From the NCBI RefSeq assembly GCF_003730195.1, contig NZ_QWGG01000007.1, forward strand, positions 124,001 to 188,000: 64,000 nt of DNA. Reading direction: 5' to 3'. This DNA is from Halosimplex salinum. Lineage in GTDB: Archaea > Halobacteriota > Halobacteria > Halobacteriales > Haloarculaceae. The notes beneath the pieces are model-generated. The model worked only from the letters and a program-made list of their open reading frames with translations, made no database searches and was not told where the DNA came from. The position numbers were made by a program, and so were the translations under genes. Numbering within the stretch: position 1 is the stretch's first letter; every line of letters starts with the position of its first letter. Below are positions 17,145 to 25,318 of the stretch, piece by piece.

Positions 17145-19055
17145 ATGGATAGAACAGTCGTCGTCGCCGGGACGCTGGTGCTCGGCGTCGCGATCGGTGT
17201 GAGTCTGCTCGCGGCGGTCTCGGGGACGGGCGCGTTCGCGGACGTGGGGCTGCTCGACGGCGGAGACTCGGGACTCGACACGTTCGACAACGAGAGCGAC
17301 TTCCGGGCGTACGTCCAGAGCGACGCCACGCGACTCAGATCCGGGGTCCCGTCAGCGAGTCGGGGCGGCGGCGACGGCGGCGACGGATCCGCCCGGGAGA
17401 CCGCGGACGCGTCGGCCGGCGAGGCGTCCGGCGGCGCCGACCGTCGCGTCGCGGAGACGAACGTCCAGACGAGCGGGCTGGACGAACCGGACCTGGTGAA
17501 GACCGACGGTCGGCACTTCTACTACGCGACCCCGGACGACAGGATCCGCAGCCGGGCCGTCCCGGAACAGCGCGGTGAGACGCACGTCGTCGACGCTGAC
17601 GACCCTGCCTCCCCGGAGGTGGTCGGATCGGTCAACACCTCGGGACGGCTCCTGCTGGTCGGCGACTCGCTGGTCGTCATCCGCGAGGACGAAGTGGTCG
17701 GGTACGACGTGAGTGCGCCGGGCGACCCCGAACGGACGTGGTCGCGCGGGCTGAACGGGTCGGTCGTCTCGGCGCGCGCGACGGACGACCAGATCTACCT
17801 CGTGGTCCGACAGGACGTCACCGCGTCGACGACGTGCCCGTTCCGGCCGTTCGGGAACGAGACCGTGGACTGCGAGTCGATACACCACCCCGAAGAGCGG
17901 GTCCCGGTGGACGCGACCGTCTTCGCGTTCTCGGTCGCGCCGGCCACGGGGGAGGTCGACGACCGCGTCGCGTTCGTGGGCACGCGCGACAACTCGGTCG
18001 TCTACATGTCCGAGGACGCGCTGTACGTCACCTACACGAACCCGACTGACCGCGGCGAGGTGTACTCGCGGGTGGTCGAGTCGTTCGAGCGGACGCCGGA
18101 CCGCGTCGACCGGCGCATGCGCGAACTCCGGTCGTACGACCTCTCCGAGCGGGCGATGCTGACCGAGGTCGAGCGCGCCTACCGGAGCTGGGTCGACTCG
18201 CTCGACGACGAGGAGGCCGAGCGGGTCCACGAGAACTTCACCGACCACGCGCGGTCGTACGTCAGGGCGGAGAGTCGCAACCTCACGACGACCGGCGTGG
18301 TCCGCGTCGGCGTCGGGACCGAGGACGACCTCGCGGTCGAGTCGGTCGGGACGGTCCCCGGACGCCCGCTGAACCAGTTCTCGCTGGACGAGTACGACGG
18401 GACGCTCCGGATCGCGACGACCGTCCCGGGCGCGGGCGCGGACGGGAACGAGAACGACCTCTACACGCTCGACGCGGACTCGCTGGAGCGACAGGGCGCG
18501 GTCCGGGGGATGGGCGAGAACCAGTCGATCTTCGCCGTCCGCTACGTCGAGGAGCGGGCGTATCTGGTCACGTTCCGGCGGGTCGACCCGTTCCACGTGG
18601 TCGACGTCTCGGACCCCAGCGACCCGGTCGAGCGCGGCGAACTCGAGCTACCGGGCTTCTCGCGGTACCTCCATCCCGTCGACGACGATCGTATCCTCGG
18701 GATCGGTCGCGAGGACGGCCGCGTGAAGGCGGTCCTGTTCGACGTGTCGAACGCGTCGAACCCGACCATCGCGGAGTCGAAGCGCTACGACCGGTCGTGG
18801 AGCGAGATCGAACGGACCCACCACGCGTTCCTCCTCGACCGGCGCCACGGAGTGTTCTTCCTGCCGACCGAACGCGACGGCCTCGTCGTCGACTACCGGA
18901 ACGACTCGCTCGAACTCGAGACAACGGTCGACGTCGAGGACCCGACCCGCGCCCGGTACGTCGGCGACTACCTCTACGTGTTCGGGCGAGACGAGATAGC
19001 CGTCGTCGACGAGACGACGTGGGAGCGAACGGCGACCGTCGAACTCGACGGCTGA
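17145..19055 (+). CDS. Secreted or membrane-anchored beta-propeller protein
   Basis: This 636-residue protein has an N-terminal hydrophobic segment (residues about 4-27), a Gly/Ser/Asp-rich linker, then the C-terminal beta-propeller family domain (Beta_propel, COG4880). The domain opens TNVQTSGLDEPDLVKTDGR, the family signature, and continues with repeated blades such as HVVDVSDPSDPVERG. A helical insertion at about residues 300-375 interrupts the blades. Family members are extracytoplasmic and of unknown function, possibly protease-like or structural. The box ctttata lies about 25-30 nt before the ATG, giving a leaderless mRNA. Confidence 0.88.
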   Translation: MDRTVVVAGTLVLGVAIGVSLLAAVSGTGAFADVGLLDGGDSGLDTFDNESDFRAYVQSDATRLRSGVPSASRGGGDGGDGSARETADASAGEASGGADRRVAETNVQTSGLDEPDLVKTDGRHFYYATPDDRIRSRAVPEQRGETHVVDADDPASPEVVGSVNTSGRLLLVGDSLVVIREDEVVGYDVSAPGDPERTWSRGLNGSVVSARATDDQIYLVVRQDVTASTTCPFRPFGNETVDCESIHHPEERVPVDATVFAFSVAPATGEVDDRVAFVGTRDNSVVYMSEDALYVTYTNPTDRGEVYSRVVESFERTPDRVDRRMRELRSYDLSERAMLTEVERAYRSWVDSLDDEEAERVHENFTDHARSYVRAESRNLTTTGVVRVGVGTEDDLAVESVGTVPGRPLNQFSLDEYDGTLRIATTVPGAGADGNENDLYTLDADSLERQGAVRGMGENQSIFAVRYVEERAYLVTFRRVDPFHVVDVSDPSDPVERGELELPGFSRYLHPVDDDRILGIGREDGRVKAVLFDVSNASNPTIAESKRYDRSWSEIERTHHAFLLDRRHGVFFLPTERDGLVVDYRNDSLELETTVDVEDPTRARYVGDYLYVFGRDEIAVVDETTWERTATVELDG

Positions 19056-19094
19056 CGGGGCGCTGGTTCCCTTCGACGCGAAGCCGCCGGCCCC

Positions 19095-19253
19095 TCAGGC
19101 CGACAGCCACGCGTACGTCTGGACGGCGCCGAACAGGACTGCGAGCGCGCCGTTCTCGATCAGCAGTGGCTGGTTCCCGGCGAATGCGGTGCGGGAGACG
19201 AGCGCGAGGACGCTGAAGAGCGTCGCGAGCGCGAGGTTGTACTTGGCGAGCAC
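19095..19253 (-). CDS. 52-residue membrane protein with GTG start
   Basis: This short frame starts GTG at 19253 and reads MLAKYNLALATLFSVLALVS, then FAGNQPLLIENGALAVLFGA and ends YAWLSA. Two hydrophobic segments with a polar turn give a two-helix membrane hairpin. An in-frame TGA lies 6 nt upstream of the GTG, which fixes the start. The third-position GC pattern is coding-like. Its 5' edge touches the palindromic element at 19259-19340, which therefore now supplies its upstream region. The function is unknown. Confidence 0.6.
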   Translation of the reverse strand: MLAKYNLALATLFSVLALVSRTAFAGNQPLLIENGALAVLFGAVQTYAWLSA

Positions 19254-19258
19254 GACTC

Positions 19259-19340
19259 ATACGGACTGTTGCAAGCGTTTACCGGGTCGACCGCACGCCA
19301 TCGTGCGGTCGATCCCGGGATGTCTTGCAACAGTCCGTAT
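19259..19340. mobile_element. 82-bp palindromic MITE-like element
   Basis: Terminal inverted repeats of 17 bp are perfect: ATACGGACTGTTGCAAG (19259-19275) and its complement (19324-19340). An inner 10-bp perfect stem CGACCGCACG/CGTGCGGTCG surrounds a CCAT loop (19298-19301), extended by CCGGG/CCCGG. TA dinucleotides sit near both outer ends, as expected for an IS630/mariner-type target duplication. There is no coding capacity. The family assignment is inference; it could instead be a bidirectional RNA hairpin. Confidence 0.6.
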
Positions 19341-19417
19341 CAGGTCTCCTGGTCGAGGTCGACGAGGCCGTCCGATCCCATGGGAACCCGTTCGAGCGCG
19401 CGAGGGACAAACCTTCG

Positions 19418-19960
19418 TCAGAACGGGTCGTCGCCGCCGAAGGGCGAGTCGTCCTCGTCGTCGCCGAAGTCGAACCCCTCGTCTTCCTCGCCGAGGTCGT
19501 GCTGGCGGCGGGCCTCCTCCTCGTCGACGAAGCCGAGTTCGTCGGGGTCGCGGCCGGCCTCGTCGACCACCTCGTCGGAGACGATGATGGGGCAGTCCAC
19601 CCGCAGGGCGAGGGCGATGCCGTCGCTCGGGCGGGCGTCGAACACCATCTCCGAGCGCTCGTCGTCGGTGTACTGCTCGGTGTCGATCTTCGCGTAGAAG
19701 GTGCCGTCGGCGAGGTCGTCGATGCGGATCCGGTCGATGGCCGCGCCGAACTCGGCGACCATGTCGACGAACAGGTCGTGCGTGAGCGGCCGCTCGAAGG
19801 GCGTCCCGTCGAGCGCGTGTTGCATCGACTGGGCCTGGTCGGCGCTGACGAAGATGGGTACCAGTTCGTCGCGGACGCGCAAGAGGACGACCGGGTGGCC
19901 GGGCCCGTCGTCGCCGACGCCGACGCCGACCCCCTCGACTGTGGCCTCGTGTGTTGCCAT
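19418..19960 (-). CDS. Bifunctional nuclease domain protein (DUF151)
   Basis: This is a 180-residue protein with a BFN/DUF151 core at residues about 10-140, including VVLLRVRDELVPIFVSADQA and FDARPSDGIALALRVDCPI, the most conserved block of the family. The C-terminus is a long acidic tail. Members have been described as DNase/RNase, but the activity of haloarchaeal ones is not established. The ATG at 19960 (MATHEATVEG) is chosen over a longer frame reaching into non-coding sequence; a TATA-like cttttt lies about 27-33 nt upstream. Confidence 0.9.
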   Translation of the reverse strand: MATHEATVEGVGVGVGDDGPGHPVVLLRVRDELVPIFVSADQAQSMQHALDGTPFERPLTHDLFVDMVAEFGAAIDRIRIDDLADGTFYAKIDTEQYTDDERSEMVFDARPSDGIALALRVDCPIIVSDEVVDEAGRDPDELGFVDEEEARRQHDLGEEDEGFDFGDDEDDSPFGGDDPF

Positions 19961-20147
19961 ACCACAGGGTTGGAGCGCGAGCGTGAAAAAGACCGTGCGC
20001 ACCCGTCCCTCTCGCGGCGGGGTATCTCCGAGCCTTCGGGCCTTCGGCCTCACGGGGGCAGCGTGGCGGCGGTAGCGAGGGAGCGACGGCCTCTCGAACC
20101 GTCGGCGCGACCCGGGACGCCGCGCTCGACCGCTCACAGCGGCCCGG

Positions 20148-20840
20148 TCACCGGTCGTCGGTGACGACGTGGTCAGCTAGCCCGAGGTCGAGCGCTTCGA
20201 TCCCGTCGACGACGAGTTCGGCCATCCGACGAGCGCCCTCCTCGCTGAAGTGCGTGTCGTCGGTGACGCCGTCGGGATAGTTGGGATGTTCGCCCGGCGA
20301 CAGGTGGAGGTAGAGGCGCTTCGACGCCTCCGGTCCCAGTTCACGCAGGAGCGACTGGCTCTCGGCGTCCGCGTCGATGAACGGAACGTTCGCCTCCCGT
20401 GCGACGGTTCGGACGATCTCCGAGTACTCCCGATGGGTGTCCTCGAGCGTGCCCTCCTCGTCGAAGTGGCGGCGCGCGATCGGCGTGAGCAACACCGGCG
20501 TTCCCCCGCGTTCACGCGTCTCACCGACGAACTTCTCAAGGTTGGCCTCGAACTGCGGCTTGGGCGTGTAGCGGTCTTTCGAGGGCACCTCGTCGTTGTG
20601 GCCGAACTGAACGAACACGTAGTGGTTCTCGGCCAGGTCACGTACTACGGGCTGCCAGCGCCCCTCCTCCAGGAAGGAACTCGTGCTCCGCCCGTTCCGA
20701 GCGTGGTTCACCACCGTCACCGAGTCGTCGAAGTAACTGGGGAACGGCATCCCCCAGCCAGTCTCCGGGCGCGCGCTCTCCGACTTTTCGGCGATGGTGG
20801 AATCTCCGATCAGGTGGACGGTGACCGACTCGGACGACAT
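20148..20840 (-). CDS. SGNH hydrolase, rhamnogalacturonan acetylesterase-like
   Basis: This 230-residue esterase shows the SGNH blocks: block I GDST with nucleophile Ser14, block II with NHARNGRSTSSF, block III FGHND, and block V DDTHFSEEG with the catalytic Asp/His. The order and spacing match rhamnogalacturonan acetylesterases (CE12), which remove acetyl groups from pectic sugars. No signal peptide is seen, so it should act in the cytoplasm on imported oligomers or on another acetyl ester. It is a single gene, with a TATA-like acatat about 28 nt upstream and a probably leaderless mRNA. Confidence 0.88.
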   Translation of the reverse strand: MSSESVTVHLIGDSTIAEKSESARPETGWGMPFPSYFDDSVTVVNHARNGRSTSSFLEEGRWQPVVRDLAENHYVFVQFGHNDEVPSKDRYTPKPQFEANLEKFVGETRERGGTPVLLTPIARRHFDEEGTLEDTHREYSEIVRTVAREANVPFIDADAESQSLLRELGPEASKRLYLHLSPGEHPNYPDGVTDDTHFSEEGARRMAELVVDGIEALDLGLADHVVTDDR

Positions 20841-20924
20841 TTCGAGAGTGGTCCCCGAGAGCGGATATGTAAGTATCGGTTCCGGCGAGTTCGGCTCGAC
20901 CCCGTGGCGAGCGTCACGATCACT

Positions 20925-20956
20925 CCGGTCGCGTCTCGGTCCGGTCGCGTCTCGGT
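20925..20956 (+). repeat. Two exact 16-bp direct repeats
   Basis: CCGGTCGCGTCTCGGT occurs twice head to tail (20925-20940, 20941-20956), followed by a partial third copy (ccggtcacg). It lies in the 391-bp intergenic region between the SGNH hydrolase and the secreted acidic protein. Confidence 0.7.
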
Positions 20957-21108
20957 CCGGTCACGACCGAACCTGCTGGTCCCGACGCGTGCCGCCGCGG
21001 TTCCGCCGACCGACCGGTTCGAGGCCGTCGCGAGCGCGCGCCATCCCGCGGGCTGGGCCGCTCGACCCTTTGCCCCACCTGATCGCGTGTTCGTTCGCCT
21101 AAGCCCCG

Positions 21109-21163
21109 TTAAACCGGGTTAACGGTCGGCATAACTCGGCTAAATCGGCCGAAATCGGGGCAA
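21109..21163 (+). promoter_or_regulatory. Helically phased A-runs upstream of secreted protein gene
   Basis: Short A-runs (21111-13, 21121-22, 21133-34, 21142-44, 21152-54, 21162-63) recur about every 10 bp, each followed by a CGG-like triplet (taaaccgg, taactcgg, taaatcgg, gaaatcgg). Six in-phase runs would bend DNA or present repeated half-sites on one face. A GC hairpin (CCCCC-TTCAA-GGGGG, 21181-21195) and a GGAGG motif (21217-21221) follow before the ATG at 21232. Confidence 0.5.
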
Positions 21164-21231
21164 CTGGGTGTCAGCGCTTGCCCCCTTCAAGGGGGTCGGG
21201 CCGGCTACGAGTGAGTGGAGGCAGACACCTC

Positions 21232-21711
21232 ATGAAACTCAAAATCGTCGCGGTGTTCGCGAGCGTACTGCTGATCGCTACCGGCGCCGCGATGGCGATG
21301 CCGGGCAACGCGCCCGACCAGGCACAGGACGACAACGCACAGGCGGACGACCACGCGGCCGACGAGGCCGACGCGGACACCGCGGACGCGAACCAGTCCG
21401 AGGCTGACGACGCGACCGACTCCGAGGCGGACAACGAGTCGGACGCGCGACGCGGACCGCCCGCTGACGCGCCCGGTGCCGGCGCGGCCGACGCCGCCGA
21501 CGGCAGCCAGGGCCCGCCCGTCGACCTGCCCGCGCAGGTCCCCGACTTCGTGAGCGACGTCCACGAGGCCATCGGGAACCACGCCGGCGACGCGGCCGAC
21601 GGCGCGCAGTCCCTCGGTGAGACGATCAGTTCGCTGACGCCGGGTGACGACGCGGACGCGAACGAGACCGCGTCCGACGCCGGCAACGTGACGGCCACGC
21701 CCGCGCCGTAA
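21232..21711 (+). CDS. Secreted acidic low-complexity protein
   Basis: This 159-residue protein has a Sec signal peptide (MKLKIVAVFASVLLIATGAAM) and probable cleavage after AMA. The mature part is Asp/Ala/Gln/Asn-rich and almost certainly disordered, with one short helical patch (VPDFVSDVHEAIGNHAG). The ATG at 21232 is supported by GGAGG 11-15 nt upstream and by the signal peptide; earlier in-frame codons lie in the phased A-run region. Unlike most genes here it seems to have a structured 5' leader of about 60 nt. The function is unknown. Confidence 0.75.
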   Translation: MKLKIVAVFASVLLIATGAAMAMPGNAPDQAQDDNAQADDHAADEADADTADANQSEADDATDSEADNESDARRGPPADAPGAGAADAADGSQGPPVDLPAQVPDFVSDVHEAIGNHAGDAADGAQSLGETISSLTPGDDADANETASDAGNVTATPAP

Positions 21712-21760
21712 CGTGAGGCGTTCGCCGTCGTCGCTCCCGTTCCCCACCTAACTCATTTCA

Positions 21761-21820
21761 CCCCACCCCACCCCACCCCACCCCACCCCACCCCACCCCA
21801 CCCCACCCCACCCCACCCCA
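21761..21820 (+). repeat. Pentanucleotide array (CCCCA)12
   Basis: Twelve exact copies of CCCCA occur with no sequence variation, in the gap between two convergent gene ends (21711 and 21961). The complementary strand reads (TGGGG)12, which can form G-quadruplexes. Perfect identity suggests active slippage, so copy number should vary between strains. Confidence 0.95.
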
Positions 21821-21960
21821 CCTCTCCACCTGATGCGGTCGGGTCTCACACCCGACCCATCCCGTTTTCGGTCGCCCTCCCGCGTTCGGTCCGTTGACAG
21901 GCTCCGCTGAACGGTCCTCCGTCTGTTCGTTCGTGACTCACACGGCCAGCGACGCGACTG

Positions 21961-22257
21961 TCAGAAGAACGTGCCGAGGACGGCCATGTAGAGGATGACC
22001 GTCGCCGCGTAGATGACGCCGAGAGCGACGACGGCTTTCGCGTGGAAGAGCCAGAGTTCGTCGCGCTCCTCTTCGAGCGCGGCCTCGTAGCGCTCGCGCT
22101 CGGCGTCGGTCGGGTCGTGGCGCTCGCCGACGTGGAGGTCCCGGCCGTGGTCGCTGCGGAACGGCCGCTCACAGTACGGGCAGCGTGCAGCGACGCGCTC
22201 GCCGTCGGGAACGGCGGTGTCGCGGACGGGACGGAGCGTGGGTGCGTGGTCGGTCAT
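21961..22257 (-). CDS. C2H2-like zinc finger protein with membrane segment
   Basis: This 98-residue protein has a single zinc finger CPYCERPFRSDHGRDLHVGERH (CxxC...HxxxxH) at residues about 25-46, a charged helix, and a C-terminal transmembrane segment (AVVALGVIYAATVILYMAVLG). It therefore places a small zinc domain at the cytoplasmic membrane face. The layout fits a haloarchaeal family (DUF7410-like, from memory). It is followed by the polytopic protein gene in the same direction upstream, and the two may be one unit. Confidence 0.78.
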   Translation of the reverse strand: MTDHAPTLRPVRDTAVPDGERVAARCPYCERPFRSDHGRDLHVGERHDPTDAERERYEAALEEERDELWLFHAKAVVALGVIYAATVILYMAVLGTFF

Positions 22258-22298
22258 CGTGTCAGGTCGGTCATCGTGTCAGGTCGATCCTCTGGGGG

Positions 22299-23723
22299 TC
22301 AGACGAACGGCGGCGGCGCGTACGGTTGCGTGATCACCCATAGGCTGCTCATCGTGTAAAAGACCATCACCACCACCGACGGGTACTGGCTCCGGATCGC
22401 CGCGAGCACGCCCGGGAACAGTTCGAACGACAGCGAGTGGGCCACCCAGATGGCGAGGACGTGCCCGCCGAGGACGCAGAGCAGTTTCACCGACCCGAAC
22501 CAGCCGGGCAGGACGAGCGCCATCGGGTTCGCCGGCGGCGCGAACGGGCTGATCGCGACCGCGCCGAGGGCGGGCGCCAGTCCGAGGAAGTAGCCCAGGA
22601 AGTGCGCGAGGTGGTAGCCGGCGGCGATGGGGAGGAGCGCGGGCGCGAACCAGCGCTCGATAGCCCGCGCGGTGACGTAGGTGTCCGCGGTGTCCCGTAC
22701 GTTCCGCGCCGCGAGGCGGTAGACGCCGAGAAATGCCGCGAAGCCCGCGAGGAGGACGACGGCGTACACGAGCAGTGCCGGGACGCCGAGTGAGACGACC
22801 GGTTCGACGGCGGCCGCCCACGTCGGCGTCGCGACGAGGCCGTCGTAGGTCGTCACCCACAGCAGGGCGACGACGAAGGCGACCTCGCCCGGTCGGTCCG
22901 GCAGGGGGTCCTCGGTGAGCGCGGTGCCGGGCAGTCGGAGCGTGAGCGAGCCGTCGAAGTCGCGCTGGAGAGGTGCGACGCGGCCGTAGGCGGCGAACAC
23001 GCGGCTCACGGGGTCGACGCGGTCGAACCACGCGTCGCCGTAGCGGACGGCGCCGGCGACGGTCGCCAGCGAGTAGCCGAGGACGACGACCGCGAGTAGA
23101 CGCGGGTTCTCCCCGACAGGACTGACGACTTCGAGGAAGACGAGGGCGAGCAGGCCCGCGACGGCCGGCCAGACGCCCCACCGGTCCGGGAGGGCGCCGT
23201 CGCTCGCGTCGTCGAACAGCCGGTCCCGTGCTCGCCGGACGAATCGGGTCGGCGCGCGCCACGGGTTGACCGCGGGCCACGTGTTCCCGACGAGGTAGGT
23301 GGTCGTCGTGTAACCGGCCCACCAGCCGACCCAGACCACGAGCAGCGCGAAGTTCTGCGTGGGGGTGGTCGGTCCGGCGAGACCCGTCGCGACGACGATC
23401 AGGAGGACGCCGAACGAGACGGCCCGGAGCGCGGGGACCGCGACGCGGCGGAGCTGAGCGGACGTGGGGAGCGCGACCCGCCACCAGTTCACCCCGCGCA
23501 TCGCCTCGTGGTCGGTCAGGAGCGTCGTGAACAGGAAGGAGCCGCCGACGACGATGCCGCCGGTGAGGATCACCAGCCACGTCGGGACCGACGCCGAGGC
23601 GACCGACCCGCCGAGCGACCCGGAGTGTGCGGCGGCGCGTCCGGCGAGCGCGAGCACGACGACCGCGGTCGCGCCGGCGCGCGCGAGGGGTCGCCAACCT
23701 GCTCGCTGTCCATCCCTGCCCAT
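22299..23723 (-). CDS. Large polytopic membrane protein (about 12 TM)
   Basis: This is a 474-residue protein with an N-terminal signal-like segment ending AAAHSG, then about a dozen transmembrane helices. Patterns such as NTWPAVNPWRAP and HLAHFLGYFLGL resemble actinobacterial membrane proteins annotated as fenitrothion-hydrolase-like, though the link is weak. Several His and Trp residues in membrane segments could bind metal or haem. It ends 42 bp from the start of the zinc-finger protein gene, so co-transcription is likely. No substrate can be named. Confidence 0.7.
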   Translation of the reverse strand: MGRDGQRAGWRPLARAGATAVVVLALAGRAAAHSGSLGGSVASASVPTWLVILTGGIVVGGSFLFTTLLTDHEAMRGVNWWRVALPTSAQLRRVAVPALRAVSFGVLLIVVATGLAGPTTPTQNFALLVVWVGWWAGYTTTTYLVGNTWPAVNPWRAPTRFVRRARDRLFDDASDGALPDRWGVWPAVAGLLALVFLEVVSPVGENPRLLAVVVLGYSLATVAGAVRYGDAWFDRVDPVSRVFAAYGRVAPLQRDFDGSLTLRLPGTALTEDPLPDRPGEVAFVVALLWVTTYDGLVATPTWAAAVEPVVSLGVPALLVYAVVLLAGFAAFLGVYRLAARNVRDTADTYVTARAIERWFAPALLPIAAGYHLAHFLGYFLGLAPALGAVAISPFAPPANPMALVLPGWFGSVKLLCVLGGHVLAIWVAHSLSFELFPGVLAAIRSQYPSVVVMVFYTMSSLWVITQPYAPPPFV

Positions 23724-23867
23724 GCGTTGGCCACCCTTCCGACTCCAGCCGCATAACTGCTCGGCGCGTCGGAGCGGGTCATCCGAGAAGAACGCTGCGC
23801 CGGCCCGACGGGCGGCCGCCGGTTTGCGCGGTACGGCCGCGACAGCTCGCCGAACGCTCGGCGGCGG

Positions 23868-24128
23868 TCACCCAGCTTCGCTCTGCGTGGACGGCACGGG
23901 TTCGACCGCCGACTCGCAGGTCGAACAGGTGTCCTTGTCGACGGCGACGTACACCGTCTCACAGCCCGGACAGCGAAACAGCGACGAGCGGGTCCCGCTG
24001 GACGGACCCGCTGTTCCGTCCCTGCCCCTGCCCCCGTCTCCGTCTCCGTCTCCGTCTGCGTCCGTTCGGTTCTCGGTGCCTCGAAGTCTGCGCCCGACCG
24101 ACCCGGCCAGCTCGGTGAGAGACTGCAT
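23868..24128 (-). CDS. Small zinc-ribbon protein
   Basis: This 86-residue protein has a disordered Gly/Asp-rich middle (residues about 20-45) and a C-terminal zinc ribbon, FRCPGCETVYVAVDKDTCSTCESAV, with two CxxC knuckles. Such haloarchaeal mini-ribbons may bind nucleic acid or a partner protein. It starts 12 bp after the stop of the DUF7344-type regulator, so the two form an operon, regulator first. Confidence 0.75.
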   Translation of the reverse strand: MQSLTELAGSVGRRLRGTENRTDADGDGDGDGGRGRDGTAGPSSGTRSSLFRCPGCETVYVAVDKDTCSTCESAVEPVPSTQSEAG

Positions 24129-24140
24129 CGTCGAATCCGC

Positions 24141-24533
24141 TCAGTCGCTCGCGGTCGACCCGAGATGTGACTGGACCTCGTCCGCTCGGTCGGACGGTGT
24201 CACCGTCTTCCGGTCCTCGTCGTACCGCACGACCCCCGAATCGGCCATCATCGGGAGGTGTTTGTGTACGAGCGAGACCTCGACGGTGCTCCGTTCGATA
24301 TCCGACCGGTCGGTCCCCTGTCGCTGGTCGCTCCACGCGACGACGTCCGCCGCCAGCTCCGCGACCGTGACCGGTGACTCGGTTCGCTGGAGAGAGTGCA
24401 ACATCACCCGACGGTAGGGATCCGTGAGCACCTCGAAGAGTTCGTCCCGTCGCTCTCCACCTACGTCCGGTTCCGATCGCTCTGTTCCGGTAACTCTGTT
24501 TTCCACATCTGACGGGTACTGCTCGGTCGGCAT
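24141..24533 (-). CDS. DUF7344-type winged-HTH regulator
   Basis: This is a 130-residue regulator. The core DELFEVLTDPYRRVMLHSL starts a winged helix and closes with VSLVHKHLPMMADSGVVRYDEDRKTV, the pattern of the haloarchaeal DUF7344 family. The ATG at 24533 (MPTEQYPS) is preferred; a frame 12 codons longer starts inside the promoter. The region upstream carries a CACACG/CGTGTG inverted repeat and TTTCGCA repeats, perhaps autoregulatory sites. It is followed by the zinc-ribbon gene. Confidence 0.82.
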   Translation of the reverse strand: MPTEQYPSDVENRVTGTERSEPDVGGERRDELFEVLTDPYRRVMLHSLQRTESPVTVAELAADVVAWSDQRQGTDRSDIERSTVEVSLVHKHLPMMADSGVVRYDEDRKTVTPSDRADEVQSHLGSTASD

Positions 24534-24567
24534 AAGAGTTGTTTGGCAGATATCTAATCGATTGTGC

Positions 24568-24630
24568 ATTTCGCAGTTTCAAATTCCCGTTTCGCGATTC
24601 GCACACGAAGACGTGTGAGTTTCGCACTCG
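24568..24630 (-). promoter_or_regulatory. Repeat-rich promoter region of the DUF7344 operon
   Basis: CACACG-AAGA-CGTGTG (24602-24617) is a perfect 6-bp inverted repeat. Three TTTCGC-type direct repeats flank it on the plus strand (about 24568, 24590 and 24620). The spacing places them roughly 35-90 bp upstream of the start codon, compatible with operator sites. Confidence 0.45.
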
Positions 24631-24681
24631 CACCCCGAGGTGTTACGGAATCCACAGCGGCGTTCCGGCGGCGAGTGAGGC

Positions 24682-25176
24682 TCAGTCGTCTTCGGTTTCA
24701 CCGTCAGTGGCGTAGGGGTCCGTGAAGAAGAAGTGGTTGAACGGCTGCACCCGTCGCTGGCGCAGGATCTCCGAGCTCTCGATCGAGAGTCCGATCTCGT
24801 GTAACGCGTCGGAGATACGGACCGTATCGGCGGTGTTGGTGCCGACGGCCTCGACGTAGAGGTTGCGACGCCCGGTCAGCGTCTCCCGCACGTCCACGAC
24901 GCCGCGGACGTCGAGTATCCGCTCGACCATCTCCGATCGTGCAGTCGGCGGCGCCGAACAGACGAACAGGACCTGGAGGGGGAGACTCGCCTTCTCGTAG
25001 TCGATCTTCGGGTGGTACCCCTCGATGATCCCGTCGGATTCGAGTTCCCCGATCCGGTTCCGGACAGTGCTCGCGGACACGTCGACCTTGTCTGCGATCT
25101 CCTGGGCCGTCCGATTGCGCGCGTCGAGCTGGAGCTCGTGCAGGATGCCTCGGTCCACGTTGTCCAGTTGTACCAT
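24682..25176 (-). CDS. Lrp/AsnC family transcriptional regulator
   Basis: This 164-residue protein opens MVQLDNVDRGILHELQLDARN with an AsnC-type HTH (ASTVRNRIGELESDGII) at about 25-50, followed by a RAM-like ligand domain (VLFVCSAPPTARSEMVERIL, VVDVRETLTGRRNLYVEAVG). The length is normal. Lrp proteins sense amino acids and control their metabolism; the effector is not predictable. The last 25 residues (FNHFFFTDPYATDGETEDD) are an unusual aromatic/acidic tail. It is divergent from the 93-residue membrane protein gene. Confidence 0.9.
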   Translation of the reverse strand: MVQLDNVDRGILHELQLDARNRTAQEIADKVDVSASTVRNRIGELESDGIIEGYHPKIDYEKASLPLQVLFVCSAPPTARSEMVERILDVRGVVDVRETLTGRRNLYVEAVGTNTADTVRISDALHEIGLSIESSEILRQRRVQPFNHFFFTDPYATDGETEDD

Positions 25177-25318
25177 ACCCGGAGTCCGGGTGCCACACGG
25201 ATAGGTGTCCGGAGCGCCACGCCGTCTCGGACTGGCCGGCCGCGTCCGACCCACCGGTTCGGCGGACGCCGCCGGACTGGAACGCGGCGTTTTTTGCGGT
25301 GGGCGCCCAACCCGGGGT

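Noticed and set aside
19342-19380. 13-codon minus-strand frame next to the palindrome
   Set aside because: It is too short and low-complexity, and it is not continuous with the 52-codon frame even if the element is removed.
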